From Spirochaeta africana DSM 8902 (GTDB taxonomy: Bacteria; Spirochaetota; Spirochaetia; DSM-27196; DSM-8902), in the NCBI RefSeq assembly GCF_000242595.2, contig NC_017098.1:1922001-1986000 (forward strand): DNA of 64,000 nucleotides, read 5' to 3'. The notes under the pieces were generated by a model. The model was given only the letters and a program-made list of their open reading frames with translations, was not told where the DNA came from and did no database searches. The translations under genes were made by a program, and so were the position numbers. Shown in pieces: positions 16,026 through 24,767 of the stretch. Numbering within the stretch: the stretch's first letter is position 1; each line of letters opens with the position of its first letter.

Positions 16026-19000
16026 TCACGGGACGTGCGTATCAAGCGGTACGGTTATGGTAACCCGGGTACCCTGATCCACCCTGCTGTGGATGTGCAA
16101 CCCCCCGCCCAGCAGTTTCACCTGCTCCATGCACAACAACAGCCCCAGTCCGCTGCCCTTTTCGCCCTCGGTGCCCACCGTGCTGCCGGCCTTGTGCTGA
16201 TGAATTGCCTCTACCTGTCGCGCGGTCATCCCTATACCGTTATCGATTATATCAATACTGACCATACCCGGCACCCGTTCTCGAACGGCACCCATTATTA
16301 TTCGCCCGCGAACCGGGGTGAATTTGATCGCATTATGCAGCAGGTTCTGCACGATCCCCGAGAGAAGATGGGGGGCAGCACTTGCATACAGATCATCAGA
16401 ACTCTCTATATCCACGGATAACTGTTTGGTCTCGATAAGACCACGAAAACTGTCGACTGCTGTGCCCAGCATATCGGTTACACGCACGGTTTGGAGCTCC
16501 ACCGGCTCGCTGCTGCGCTGCAGATCGCCCCATTCCAGCAGATGCTCAAGCACCTGCTGCAAACCGACAGCGGTATCGCGCACCGTAGCCAGAGAGCCGA
16601 TCGCTTCATCAAAATCCAGTGTTGCGTCCGAATCCAGCAAGCCGGCAGTATAGCTGGCAATCCCGAAAATCGGACCGCGAAGGTCATGCGCGACAACCGA
16701 GAAAAAGCGATCCTTGACCGCGTTGGCCTCGAGCAGCTCCTCGTTGATGCGCGACAACTCCCGGGTGCGCTCCTTTACCTGCTCATCAAGGCGCTGATTC
16801 AAGGCCCTGAGCCGGGCAGTATTGTAGCGATTGATAGCCAGCGACAGTCCCAGAATAAGCAAAACCAGAACTGCCCTGAACAGTGTTGTCTGCCAGAACG
16901 GCGGGGTGATAACCACATCCACCCGTCGGACAGCGGTGTCCCATGCCCCGTAACTGTTGCCTGCCTGCACCTGGAACTGATACCGGCCAGGCGGAAGGTT
17001 GGTATACTCTACCGAACGCCGGTGCTCAATCTCTATCCAGTCCTCATCCCAGCCCTGCATACGGTAGCGAAACCGGTTGTTCTGCGGCTGGGTATAGTCG
17101 GTACTGCTGAACCAGAATGCCAGCCAGTTCTGGCGATAGCTGACCTCCAGCATTTCCAGACGGTTGGGATTGCCCTCGATAATAGACCGGTTCTGTACCT
17201 GCACATCGGTAATAAGGGTGCCTGGCGGATTCGGACTGGCGGGGGTAACGGTATCCTGAACAACTACCAGCTGACCGAACGCGCCGAACACCACACTGCC
17301 ATCGTCCCGAGACAGCACGGCCCCGGAAAACTCCCGGGCATGCATCCCGTCTGCCTCGGCAAGGGCAAAAAACTCCTGTTCGTTGGGATCGAACACACTC
17401 ATCCCGTTAGAGGTACCGATCAGCAATTCCCCGCGCAGGGACTCTGCGATTGCCATCACCGCATTTGAATTCAGCCCGTCAGCGGTTGACCAGTGCACAA
17501 AGCTGTCTGAAAGGGGATCGTACCGATTTATACCGCCTGCACGGGTGCCAACCCAGAGCTGGCCGGCAGAATCCTCAAGAAAACTGCTGACACTGTCGTT
17601 TGAAATACTGCCCTCATCCAGAGGATCATGCTGATAACGCTGCCAGCTGTCGCTCGACGGCAGATAGCGATTCAGACCACCGTTGGTGCCTGCCCAGACG
17701 GTACCCCGGGAATCGACAAATATCTGATACACCAGATTATTGCTCAGGGAATCCGGTTGACCGGGAATGGTTTCATAGCGCTGCAACCGACCGTCGGGGT
17801 GGCGGCGTACGATACCCCGGGTATAGGTGCCGATCCAGAGCGACCCCTGTCGATCCTCGGCCAGCGAATAGATGATGTTCTCGTTTACATCGCCGCTGGG
17901 ATCGGGATTGTACCCGACCGGCTCGAAACGGTCCTGATCAGGATAGTAGCGCAACAGCCCCCCGTTTGTAGCGGTAAGCACCGTACCGTCCGGACGCAGC
18001 AGGAAGTCATTCACCGTACCGTCGGGCAGTTCCTGTGCATTATCGGTGCCGCTGCGGTACCGGCGTATCACCCCCTCCCCCTCACGAAACCGGTCAATCC
18101 CGTGATTCTGAAATCCGACAAGCAGGTCGCCCTCGGGCAGCTGAACCAGGGCACGTACGCCAGACGGAGTCAGCGCCGTATCCGGATCACCCTGGCTGTG
18201 AGCCAGGGTAAACTCTGACTGATGGGTATTCAACCGGCTGATACCGTTTCCGTTGGTGCCAATCCACAGTATGCCGCTGTCGTCGAGGAACAGCGAATAG
18301 ATTACATTGTGACCGATCGAGCGCCGAACCAGCGGATCATGCAGATACTGCCTGTACTGTCCGGTCGGGATATGGTACTCCAGCATCCCGTTGCCCCAGG
18401 TGCCGGCGTACAGCATCTCCCCGGCAGCATGCAGGGAGTACACCGGGTATGTCGGCATGTCGGGGTACGAGAATACCTCCTGCTCGGGATCGAAACGGAC
18501 CACCCCTTTATCCCAGGTACCTATCCAGAGTATGCCGTCATCATCCTCTTCGATACCCATGACATAGCTGGCCGAGAAACCATCGGCAGCATCGAAGCTG
18601 CGAAATCGCGGGATACTGCCCGGGGCCGATACCAGCAGAGACAGCCCTCCATAGCTTCCCACCCATAGCCGGTCCCGGCTGTCCAGCAGGATTCCCCGAA
18701 TCGTGGAGTGCGGCAAAGACTGTGCGTCGTCGGGATCAGCAAATATCCTGGTAAAACGGCCACTCTCGGGATCATCAAGCCGGTTCAGCCCATCCAGGGT
18801 ACCCACCCAGTAGCGACCATGTGCATCCCGCTGTACAGCGGTCACAATCTCGTTGCTCAGGCTGTAAGGATCATCCTCCCGGGAAGGAAACAGCTGCAGC
18901 CGGTAGTCCGACAAGTCAAGTCGGTTCAGGCCGTTATAGGTACCGACCCAAAGGGCATCATCGGCGTAGTACAGGCTTTGTACCAGATGATGACTCAGGC

Positions 19001-19247
19001 TGTCAGGATCAAACGGGAGCGAGGAGATCACCTCCATACTGTACCCGTCGTAGCGATGCAGCCCGGCTTGTGATCCGAACCAGAAAAAGCCATCGGTATC
19101 CTGAACAATCGCGGAGATCGATGAGTTTACCAGTCCATCACGATAGTCCAGATGATCAAACGCCGCACCAACATCACCGGTTACATTGCCGCCGCCAATG
19201 CTCAACAATACGGCAGCAAGCACCGGCCGCCACAATCCTGATCCCAT
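16026..19247 (-). CDS. Orphan sensor histidine kinase with periplasmic beta-propeller (Reg_prop/Y_Y_Y)
   Basis: Large membrane kinase of 1073 residues. An N-terminal signal or anchor (about 1-25) is followed by roughly fourteen two-component-propeller repeats of the form NGLNRLD / LWVGTYNGLNRL, a Y_Y_Y domain (YTNLPPGRYQFQVQAGNSYG), one membrane helix near 780-800, a coiled region, the phosphoacceptor helix FFSVVAHDLRGPIFGI and an ATPase domain with DNGIGM and GSGLGLLL. Such propellers sense polysaccharide fragments in hybrid HTCS systems, but here receiver and HTH domains are missing and no regulator gene is adjacent. The promoter places the start codon six bases after the -10. Confidence 0.93.
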   Translation of the reverse strand: MGSGLWRPVLAAVLLSIGGGNVTGDVGAAFDHLDYRDGLVNSSISAIVQDTDGFFWFGSQAGLHRYDGYSMEVISSLPFDPDSLSHHLVQSLYYADDALWVGTYNGLNRLDLSDYRLQLFPSREDDPYSLSNEIVTAVQRDAHGRYWVGTLDGLNRLDDPESGRFTRIFADPDDAQSLPHSTIRGILLDSRDRLWVGSYGGLSLLVSAPGSIPRFRSFDAADGFSASYVMGIEEDDDGILWIGTWDKGVVRFDPEQEVFSYPDMPTYPVYSLHAAGEMLYAGTWGNGMLEYHIPTGQYRQYLHDPLVRRSIGHNVIYSLFLDDSGILWIGTNGNGISRLNTHQSEFTLAHSQGDPDTALTPSGVRALVQLPEGDLLVGFQNHGIDRFREGEGVIRRYRSGTDNAQELPDGTVNDFLLRPDGTVLTATNGGLLRYYPDQDRFEPVGYNPDPSGDVNENIIYSLAEDRQGSLWIGTYTRGIVRRHPDGRLQRYETIPGQPDSLSNNLVYQIFVDSRGTVWAGTNGGLNRYLPSSDSWQRYQHDPLDEGSISNDSVSSFLEDSAGQLWVGTRAGGINRYDPLSDSFVHWSTADGLNSNAVMAIAESLRGELLIGTSNGMSVFDPNEQEFFALAEADGMHAREFSGAVLSRDDGSVVFGAFGQLVVVQDTVTPASPNPPGTLITDVQVQNRSIIEGNPNRLEMLEVSYRQNWLAFWFSSTDYTQPQNNRFRYRMQGWDEDWIEIEHRRSVEYTNLPPGRYQFQVQAGNSYGAWDTAVRRVDVVITPPFWQTTLFRAVLVLLILGLSLAINRYNTARLRALNQRLDEQVKERTRELSRINEELLEANAVKDRFFSVVAHDLRGPIFGIASYTAGLLDSDATLDFDEAIGSLATVRDTAVGLQQVLEHLLEWGDLQRSSEPVELQTVRVTDMLGTAVDSFRGLIETKQLSVDIESSDDLYASAAPHLLSGIVQNLLHNAIKFTPVRGRIIMGAVRERVPGMVSIDIIDNGIGMTARQVEAIHQHKAGSTVGTEGEKGSGLGLLLCMEQVKLLGGGLHIHSRVDQGTRVTITVPLDTHVP

Positions 19248-19253
19248 GGAAAC

Positions 19254-19282
19254 ATTTTCGTTTTGAAAGTAAGTATTGTCAA
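19254..19282 (-). promoter_or_regulatory. Promoter of the propeller sensor kinase gene
   Basis: On the minus strand: consensus TTGACA (19277-19282), 17-base spacer, GAAAAT (19254-19259, 4 of 6), then 6 bases to the ATG. No Shine-Dalgarno. This predicts a leaderless mRNA. Confidence 0.5.
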
Positions 19283-19368
19283 GCTTTGGAGATACTTTAA
19301 TTACAAAGTTTTATAACACCGTTGTGTGTTTACGCACAGGGAGATATCCTGCCTGTCGTTTGCCCGTC

Positions 19369-19397
19369 TTGACCGATGTCGGTACAGCGAGTACCGT
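19369..19397 (+). promoter_or_regulatory. Promoter of hflKC
   Basis: TTGACC (19369-19374), 17-base spacer, TACCGT (19392-19397, weak). The leader contains AGGAGG before the ATG at 19418, which marks that ATG rather than one at 19376 as the start. Confidence 0.45.
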
Positions 19398-19417
19398 TGT
19401 ACTGCACAGGAGGTGTT

Positions 19418-20401
19418 ATGAGTGAGAAAAACGTCTCCCCCCAGAACCTGCCCTTCACCCTGAAACCGGGGATGATAATCCTCATTCTCGTGGTGTTGGC
19501 GGTTCTTGTCGGGGCGGGAACCAGTTTTTTCGTGGTCGATCAGACCGAGGAGGCGATCGTCACCCGCTTCGGTCGCTATCAGCGCCGGGTCGGCCCCGGG
19601 CTTCAGACCAAGCTGCCATTCGGGATTGAGCAGAACCACAACGTACAGACCCAGGTAGTCCAGAACATGTCGTTCGGATTCCGCACCCAGCAGGCAGGGG
19701 TCCAAACCCGCTACGACAGCCGCGACTACTCACATGAGTCAATCATGCTGACCGGCGACCTGAATATTGTCGATGTCGAGTGGATCATCCAGTACCGGAT
19801 TGCCGAACCGTACAACTGGCTGTTCAAGGTCGAGGATCGCGATCAGACCATCCGGGATATCTCGCAATCGGTGATGAACGAACTGGTCGGGGATCGGGCA
19901 ATCCTGGATGTCATCAGTTCCGAGCGCCGGAATATCGAGTTCCGCTCGGAGGAACTGCTGAACGAGATTTTCAACGAGTATGAGCTGGGTATCCGGGTTA
20001 CCAGCGTCCGTCTGCAGAATATCGTACCCCCGCGCGGACGGGTGCAGGACGCATTTGAGGATGTGAACCGGGCTATTCAGGACATGAATCGGAAGATCAA
20101 CGAGGGGCGCCGCGCCTTTAACGAGGAGATCCCGCGCGCCCGCGGTGAGGCAGATCGCATGCTGCAGACTGCCGAGGGATATGCCGCCCGCCGGGTAAAT
20201 ACCGCTCGTGGTGATGTAGCCCGCTTTAATGCAATCCTTACCGAGTACCGCCAGCAGCCCCAGGTTACCCGCGTCCGCCTTTACAACGAACTTATGGAAA
20301 GCCTGTTCGACCAGGAAGACAGCGTGAACCTGATTGATCGTCAGTTCACCAATCTGCTGCCGCTGCTGAATTTGGACACCGTACCGGGAGGTCAGCAATG
20401 A
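19418..20401 (+). CDS. hflK: HflK-like SPFH-domain membrane protein
   Basis: SPFH/band 7 protein of 327 residues that, with HflC, encloses and modulates the FtsH protease. A single membrane helix (about 19-39) is followed by the band-7 domain (QTEEAIVTRFGRYQRRVGPG) and a long charged helical region (AFEDVNRAIQDMNRKINEGR, EIPRARGEADRMLQTAEGYA) typical of HflK. AGGAGG lies seven bases before the chosen ATG. The last four bases overlap hflC (ATGA). It lacks the Gly-rich N-terminal extension found in enterobacterial HflK. Confidence 0.93.
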   Translation: MSEKNVSPQNLPFTLKPGMIILILVVLAVLVGAGTSFFVVDQTEEAIVTRFGRYQRRVGPGLQTKLPFGIEQNHNVQTQVVQNMSFGFRTQQAGVQTRYDSRDYSHESIMLTGDLNIVDVEWIIQYRIAEPYNWLFKVEDRDQTIRDISQSVMNELVGDRAILDVISSERRNIEFRSEELLNEIFNEYELGIRVTSVRLQNIVPPRGRVQDAFEDVNRAIQDMNRKINEGRRAFNEEIPRARGEADRMLQTAEGYAARRVNTARGDVARFNAILTEYRQQPQVTRVRLYNELMESLFDQEDSVNLIDRQFTNLLPLLNLDTVPGGQQ

Positions 20402-21405
20402 AAAACAATCGAGTAATCACCGCACTGGTTATAATCGCGGTAGTAATCGGGGTATTCCTGATCCTGGGACCTTTCTACATTGTAAGTGAGGGAGAACAGG
20501 CGGTTCTGATCCGCTTTGGTCAGATTGTCCAGGTTGAACGCGACGCCGGCCTCAAGCTTAAAACCCCGGTTATCGATAATGTACACCGGTTTCCCAAGAA
20601 GATCATGTCGTGGGATGGTGAGCCGCAGCGCATTCCGACCTCGGAGAACCAGTTTATATGGGTCGATACCACCGCCCGCTGGCGGATCGAGGATCCGGAG
20701 CGCTTTTACGAGCGAATCACCACCATTCCGGCCGCTTTCGGCCGACTGGACGACGTTATCGACTCGGCTGTTCGCGCAGTCATTGCCGAGAACAGCATCG
20801 CCGAGGCAGTCCGATCCAGCAACCGGATCAACGAGCAGGACGCCGAGGAGCTGATCGGTGCCGACGCTACCCAGATCGAGGGAGATATCGAGGAAGACAG
20901 CTTTCGCGAGCTGCTGGATATGATCGCCTTCGATGTGCAACACGACAGAATCAACAAAGGGAGACGCCAGCTCTCCCAGGAGATGCTGGACAACTCACGC
21001 GACGATGTAGCCGACTTCGGAATTGAGCTCATCGATGTAGTTATACGTCAGATTCGCTACTCGGATGATCTGACCGAGGCAGTGTTCAACCGGATGATCT
21101 CCGAACGTGAGCAGATCGCCGAGGCCTACCGTTCCTACGGGGATGGACGCCGCGAGGAACTGCTTGGCCAGCTCGAGCGCGAACGGGAAACCATTCTGTC
21201 AACCGCCGAGGCGCAGGCACAGGAGATCCGGGCAATCGCCGACGGCGAGGCAGCCAGGATCTACAACCAGGCCTATGGCCAGGACCAGGGCTTCTTCGAG
21301 CTGTGGCGTTCCCTGGAGTCATACCGCCGCACCATGCCCAACATGAACAAGATCCTCTCTACCGATATGGACTACTTCCGGTATCTGTACAATCCTGAGG
21401 GGTAA
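20398..21405 (+). CDS. hflC: HflC-like SPFH-domain membrane protein
   Basis: Partner of HflK, 335 residues, translationally coupled to it through ATGA. An N-terminal membrane helix (about 6-24) precedes the SPFH domain (YIVSEGEQAVLIRFGQIVQV) and the helical stalk with VIRQIRYSDDLTEAVFNRM, EREQIAEAYRSYG and AQAQEIRAIADGEAARIY, all typical of HflC. No ftsH gene is in the window, so the usual partner is encoded elsewhere. It ends at a hairpin terminator shared with the convergent methyltransferase gene. Confidence 0.94.
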   Translation: MKNNRVITALVIIAVVIGVFLILGPFYIVSEGEQAVLIRFGQIVQVERDAGLKLKTPVIDNVHRFPKKIMSWDGEPQRIPTSENQFIWVDTTARWRIEDPERFYERITTIPAAFGRLDDVIDSAVRAVIAENSIAEAVRSSNRINEQDAEELIGADATQIEGDIEEDSFRELLDMIAFDVQHDRINKGRRQLSQEMLDNSRDDVADFGIELIDVVIRQIRYSDDLTEAVFNRMISEREQIAEAYRSYGDGRREELLGQLERERETILSTAEAQAQEIRAIADGEAARIYNQAYGQDQGFFELWRSLESYRRTMPNMNKILSTDMDYFRYLYNPEG

Positions 21406-21411
21406 TCAATC

Positions 21412-21438
21412 AGCGCCCGGCATCAGCCGGGCGCTTTT
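21412..21438 (+). terminator. Terminator after hflC, possibly bidirectional
   Basis: AGCGCCCGGC (21412-21421) pairs perfectly with GCCGGGCGCT (21426-21435) around the loop ATCA, followed by only four T. The strong 10-bp stem may compensate for the short T run. It lies just 21 bases beyond the stop of the convergent methyltransferase gene. Confidence 0.75.
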
Positions 21439-21458
21439 CGTAGCGGGGAAGCACCGGT

Positions 21459-23120
21459 TTAACCGGCAAACCGCAGGGCGGCAATCTGCTGAATACCGTC
21501 CACCGCCCGGGCCAGCCTGACCAATTCTGGCCGGGCTGCCGCCAGGTCTGTCAATCGGGCTACCGCCGACTCATATTCCCGGTAATATTTACGATGGGTA
21601 AATCGTTTGAGCGCTTTCAATGCCTCACGCTCCACCGCAGTCCGCTCGGCACCACTCAGGGTTCCGGCTTCCAGGATATCCATTGCACAGGTAAACTGAA
21701 CCAGCTGATTACCGCACATCGCTGACTCAAGCCAATCGATCAGAAGCTCTGTCTGTTCAAGGGTGAGACGCTCTTCGTGTACCTGCCACTGCTTCGGCAT
21801 GAATCCACCGATGAGCTCTGCACGGAACAGGACCTCTCCTTGCTGACGGTATACCACCTCGCCGCCAAACCTGCCGTACAGCAATTCCGGGATGTAGCGT
21901 TGTGCCTGCAGGCTCTTCAGATACTGCAGTCGGCGCTGCCGCTCTATACGGGCGTGATCGTCATGTCCGCTGCGGCCGGAGGTATCCACGATCAGCAGGT
22001 ATTCGGTGGTTGCCGTACGGCGGCTCATGCTCTGCCGCCCGCCACGATACGCAGCATACTCGGTCGCGGTATAGCTGACCCTGCCTCGCTGCTGGAACAA
22101 TTCCAGTTGCTGCTCGAACGGAATAATGCCATCAGTATTGTAGCTCAGCATTATATAGCGACTGTCCAATGAATCAAGCAGCTCCGCCAGGGCCGTGGGC
22201 GCGTGTGCACGCGAGCAGTACGGTGAACGGGTAGCCACCCAGTCCGCGCGAATCCCGGCCTTGCTGTTCAGTCGGCCGTCACGTCCAAAGCTGTCATCCA
22301 CCGGCGGGCGATCCCAGCGCGCGATGGTATTCAGCATGAAGTAGTTGCTACCGTACTGGTGGGCGTTATAGGGCGGATCCAGATATACCAGGTCATAGCT
22401 CTGTCCCCGGGCGGCTGCTGCCGCATCCTGGCGGGTGACACAATGCCGCGTACCCGGTGACGAATTACAGAGGGTGGGCAGTTCAAGCTGCATCGGCGCC
22501 ATGATCCGCCCCAGGGCATCCCCGCCATGCCCGCCAAATCCCTTATGATAGGCCTTGAACACCCCGGAGGTGTTGGCATGGGTGGCGGCCTCGTACAGCA
22601 GCGATCCGAGCAGGACGTGTTTCGCCTGCAACTGCCGTGGCTCAAGCAGACCCGTCGGGTACCACGCCTCGATTGCTCCGCGTACCGCGTCGATAAACTC
22701 GGCATTTTCCCGGGTATAAAACAGCCGTTCACGCCGGTAATCAGCGGTAGCGGTGCGCCGGGGGGCGTAGTGGCGCGAGATATACGGATGCAGTGGTCGC
22801 CCGGCCTCGCCTATTCTCTGGAGGGTCAGCAAGGCTTGTCGTGCACCACCATGGTCGGAAAACAGACGATCCAGATCGTCACGGTCAACGCCAACCCAGC
22901 AGCTGTTGATCACCTGGGCGTAGTCCTCCCAGTCATTGGCATGTACCGAGTATCCCATGCTCTTGGCCAGCCGGGAGACTGCCCCCGCCCCGGAAAACGG
23001 ATCGTAGAAGCGAACCCGGGTCATGCTGGCGGTGTGGGCGGTGAATACCTGTTGCAGAAACGGCAGCAGGGTACGCTTGTTTCCGATATATGCAATCAAC
23101 TGATCCTGGAGGTAACTCAT
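21459..23120 (-). CDS. D12-class (Dam-like) N6-adenine DNA methyltransferase, orphan
   Basis: Probable site-specific adenine methyltransferase of about 553 residues. Order of motifs is alpha class: LIAYIGNKRTLLP near the N-terminus, the AdoMet loop FYDPFSGAGAVSRLAKSMG, a target-recognition stretch and the catalytic motif LVYLDPPYNAHQYGSNYF. A C-terminal region of about 200 residues after the catalytic core is unusual for Dam and unrecognised. No restriction nuclease, specificity subunit or repair gene is adjacent, so it is solitary. ATG at 23118-23120 is preferred; a GATAAC -10-like box ends six bases upstream, and a TTG six codons earlier is the alternative. Confidence 0.85.
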   Translation of the reverse strand: MSYLQDQLIAYIGNKRTLLPFLQQVFTAHTASMTRVRFYDPFSGAGAVSRLAKSMGYSVHANDWEDYAQVINSCWVGVDRDDLDRLFSDHGGARQALLTLQRIGEAGRPLHPYISRHYAPRRTATADYRRERLFYTRENAEFIDAVRGAIEAWYPTGLLEPRQLQAKHVLLGSLLYEAATHANTSGVFKAYHKGFGGHGGDALGRIMAPMQLELPTLCNSSPGTRHCVTRQDAAAAARGQSYDLVYLDPPYNAHQYGSNYFMLNTIARWDRPPVDDSFGRDGRLNSKAGIRADWVATRSPYCSRAHAPTALAELLDSLDSRYIMLSYNTDGIIPFEQQLELFQQRGRVSYTATEYAAYRGGRQSMSRRTATTEYLLIVDTSGRSGHDDHARIERQRRLQYLKSLQAQRYIPELLYGRFGGEVVYRQQGEVLFRAELIGGFMPKQWQVHEERLTLEQTELLIDWLESAMCGNQLVQFTCAMDILEAGTLSGAERTAVEREALKALKRFTHRKYYREYESAVARLTDLAAARPELVRLARAVDGIQQIAALRFAG

Positions 23121-23179
23121 ACCTCTGTTATCGGTCAAAAACCGTCAAGAACTGACCGGAAGATTGGCGGCAACTCCAG

Positions 23180-23208
23180 TGGACGAACCGGGGTGGAACC
23201 GGTAGGAT
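23180..23208 (+). promoter_or_regulatory. Promoter of murE
   Basis: TGGACG (23180-23185, 4 of 6), 17-base spacer, TAGGAT (23203-23208, 4 of 6), ending 7 bases before the ATG of murE. The TAGGAT could alternatively serve as a weak ribosome site. Predicted leaderless start. Confidence 0.4.
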
Positions 23209-23215
23209 ACCGGCT

Positions 23216-24739
23216 ATGCCAATCCTCGACACCACAGAATTCAACCCCGGAACCGCGGTGCTGGCCGTACAGGGACCAGAACGCATCGAAGTCACCAGCA
23301 TTACCCAGGACTCGCGGCGCTGCGGACCGGCTGCTTGTTTTACCGCAATCAGCGGGCTGCACTCGGACGGTCACCGGTTTATTCCAGACTGCATTGCGGC
23401 GGGTGCCAGTCTGATTGTGCATGAGCAGGAACTTGACCCGGCAATACTGAACCAGGCGACCGGGACGACCTTTCTGCGGGTTACCGATTCGCGCCGGGCT
23501 TTCTCGGCGCTTGCAGCCTGGCTGTACGATACCCCCGAAAGCCCGTTGCAGGTGATCGGGATTACCGGAACCGACGGAAAATCCACGACAGTCAGCCTGC
23601 TGCACCAGCTGCTGCAGGCCTGCGGCTGCAGGTCCGGATTTCTTTCTACCGTTGCCATGCACGATGGGCTGCAGGAGTCCAAAAACAGCTTGAGGCAGTC
23701 TACCCCGGAAGCAGACGAGATCCATCAGCGACTGGCAAGGATGCGCGACAACCACTGCCGCTACGCGGTCGTCGAGGCGACCTCGCATGGTCTTTCTCCC
23801 AAGACTGCGCGCCTTGCCGATGTCAGTTTTACCGCAGGAGTGTTTACCAACATTACCCACGAACATCTTGAGTTCCATGGAACATTCGAGCAGTATCGTC
23901 ATGACAAGGCCGAGCTCTTCCGCCGGGCGACACAGGCATCGGTACTGAACGCCGATGACCCCAACAGTCACTGGATTGCACAGGAATCCGGTGCCCCGGT
24001 ACGCTGGTATTCACTCAACCCCGCTGACCAGTCCGCAATACAGCTGGATATGTGGGCCGAGCAGATCGAGGCGACCCCGGCAGGCAGCAATTTTCTGCTG
24101 TGCACTCCCGAAGCACGCCTGCCTGCACACACCAGCCTGATTGGCGAAATCAATGTCGCCAATATCCTGGCAGCATCACTGGCGGCACACAGTACCGCTG
24201 GAATACCACTGCAGCAGATTGCCGCCGCCATCGCCGGGCTGCAAGGGCCGCGCGGACGCATGATGAGGATTGATCACGGCCAACCGTTCAGCCTGTTTGT
24301 TGACTATGCACACACCCCCGGATCCTTCGGGAAGCTGCTGCCGATGCTGAAAAACCTTGCCGCACAGCGAATGATTGTGGTGTTTGGCAGTGCCGGCAAT
24401 CGGGACACCGCCAAACGCCCGATGCAGGGGGAGATTGCCGATCGCTTTGCTGACATCATTGTACTGACAGACGAGGATCCCCGCGAGGAAGACAGCATGG
24501 CAATCCTTGAGGATATAGCCGACGGAATAACCGCCAAAACCCGGGGGGAATCGCTGTTTCTGATCCCTGATAGGCGAACCGCTATCGAGCATGCCTGTCG
24601 ACTGGCCGGACCTGGTGATCTGGTTGTCACCCTGGGCAAGGGACACGAAGGCAATATTCAGTATGCACGCGAGAGCATCGAATGGGACGAGCCCGAGGTT
24701 GCATCCCGGATTCTTTCCGGGTTAGGCTACTTCAGCTGA
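23216..24739 (+). CDS. murE: UDP-MurNAc-tripeptide synthetase MurE (diamino acid-adding)
   Basis: Adds the third residue, a diamino acid, to UDP-MurNAc-L-Ala-D-Glu in peptidoglycan synthesis; 507 residues, cytosolic. The Mur ligase ATP loop reads GITGTDGKSTTVS, with Asp and Ser in place of the usual Asn and Thr. The substrate-selecting motif, DNPR in meso-diaminopimelate enzymes, reads DEDPR here. That difference suggests L-ornithine or L-lysine rather than meso-DAP, in line with the ornithine known from spirochaete walls; this is inference. FVDYAHTPGSFGKLL and VTLGKGHEG are also family-typical. ddl follows after 28 bases in the same direction. Confidence 0.93.
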   Translation: MPILDTTEFNPGTAVLAVQGPERIEVTSITQDSRRCGPAACFTAISGLHSDGHRFIPDCIAAGASLIVHEQELDPAILNQATGTTFLRVTDSRRAFSALAAWLYDTPESPLQVIGITGTDGKSTTVSLLHQLLQACGCRSGFLSTVAMHDGLQESKNSLRQSTPEADEIHQRLARMRDNHCRYAVVEATSHGLSPKTARLADVSFTAGVFTNITHEHLEFHGTFEQYRHDKAELFRRATQASVLNADDPNSHWIAQESGAPVRWYSLNPADQSAIQLDMWAEQIEATPAGSNFLLCTPEARLPAHTSLIGEINVANILAASLAAHSTAGIPLQQIAAAIAGLQGPRGRMMRIDHGQPFSLFVDYAHTPGSFGKLLPMLKNLAAQRMIVVFGSAGNRDTAKRPMQGEIADRFADIIVLTDEDPREEDSMAILEDIADGITAKTRGESLFLIPDRRTAIEHACRLAGPGDLVVTLGKGHEGNIQYARESIEWDEPEVASRILSGLGYFS

Positions 24740-24767
24740 TATACACCAACATCGAGGGGGAATCCGG

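Noticed and set aside
23132-23158. Inverted repeat CGGTCA / TGACCG between the methyltransferase and murE, as an operator
   Set aside because: 6-bp arms with a 15-base spacer are within chance for a GC-rich gap, and several overlapping short repeats make any pairing ambiguous.
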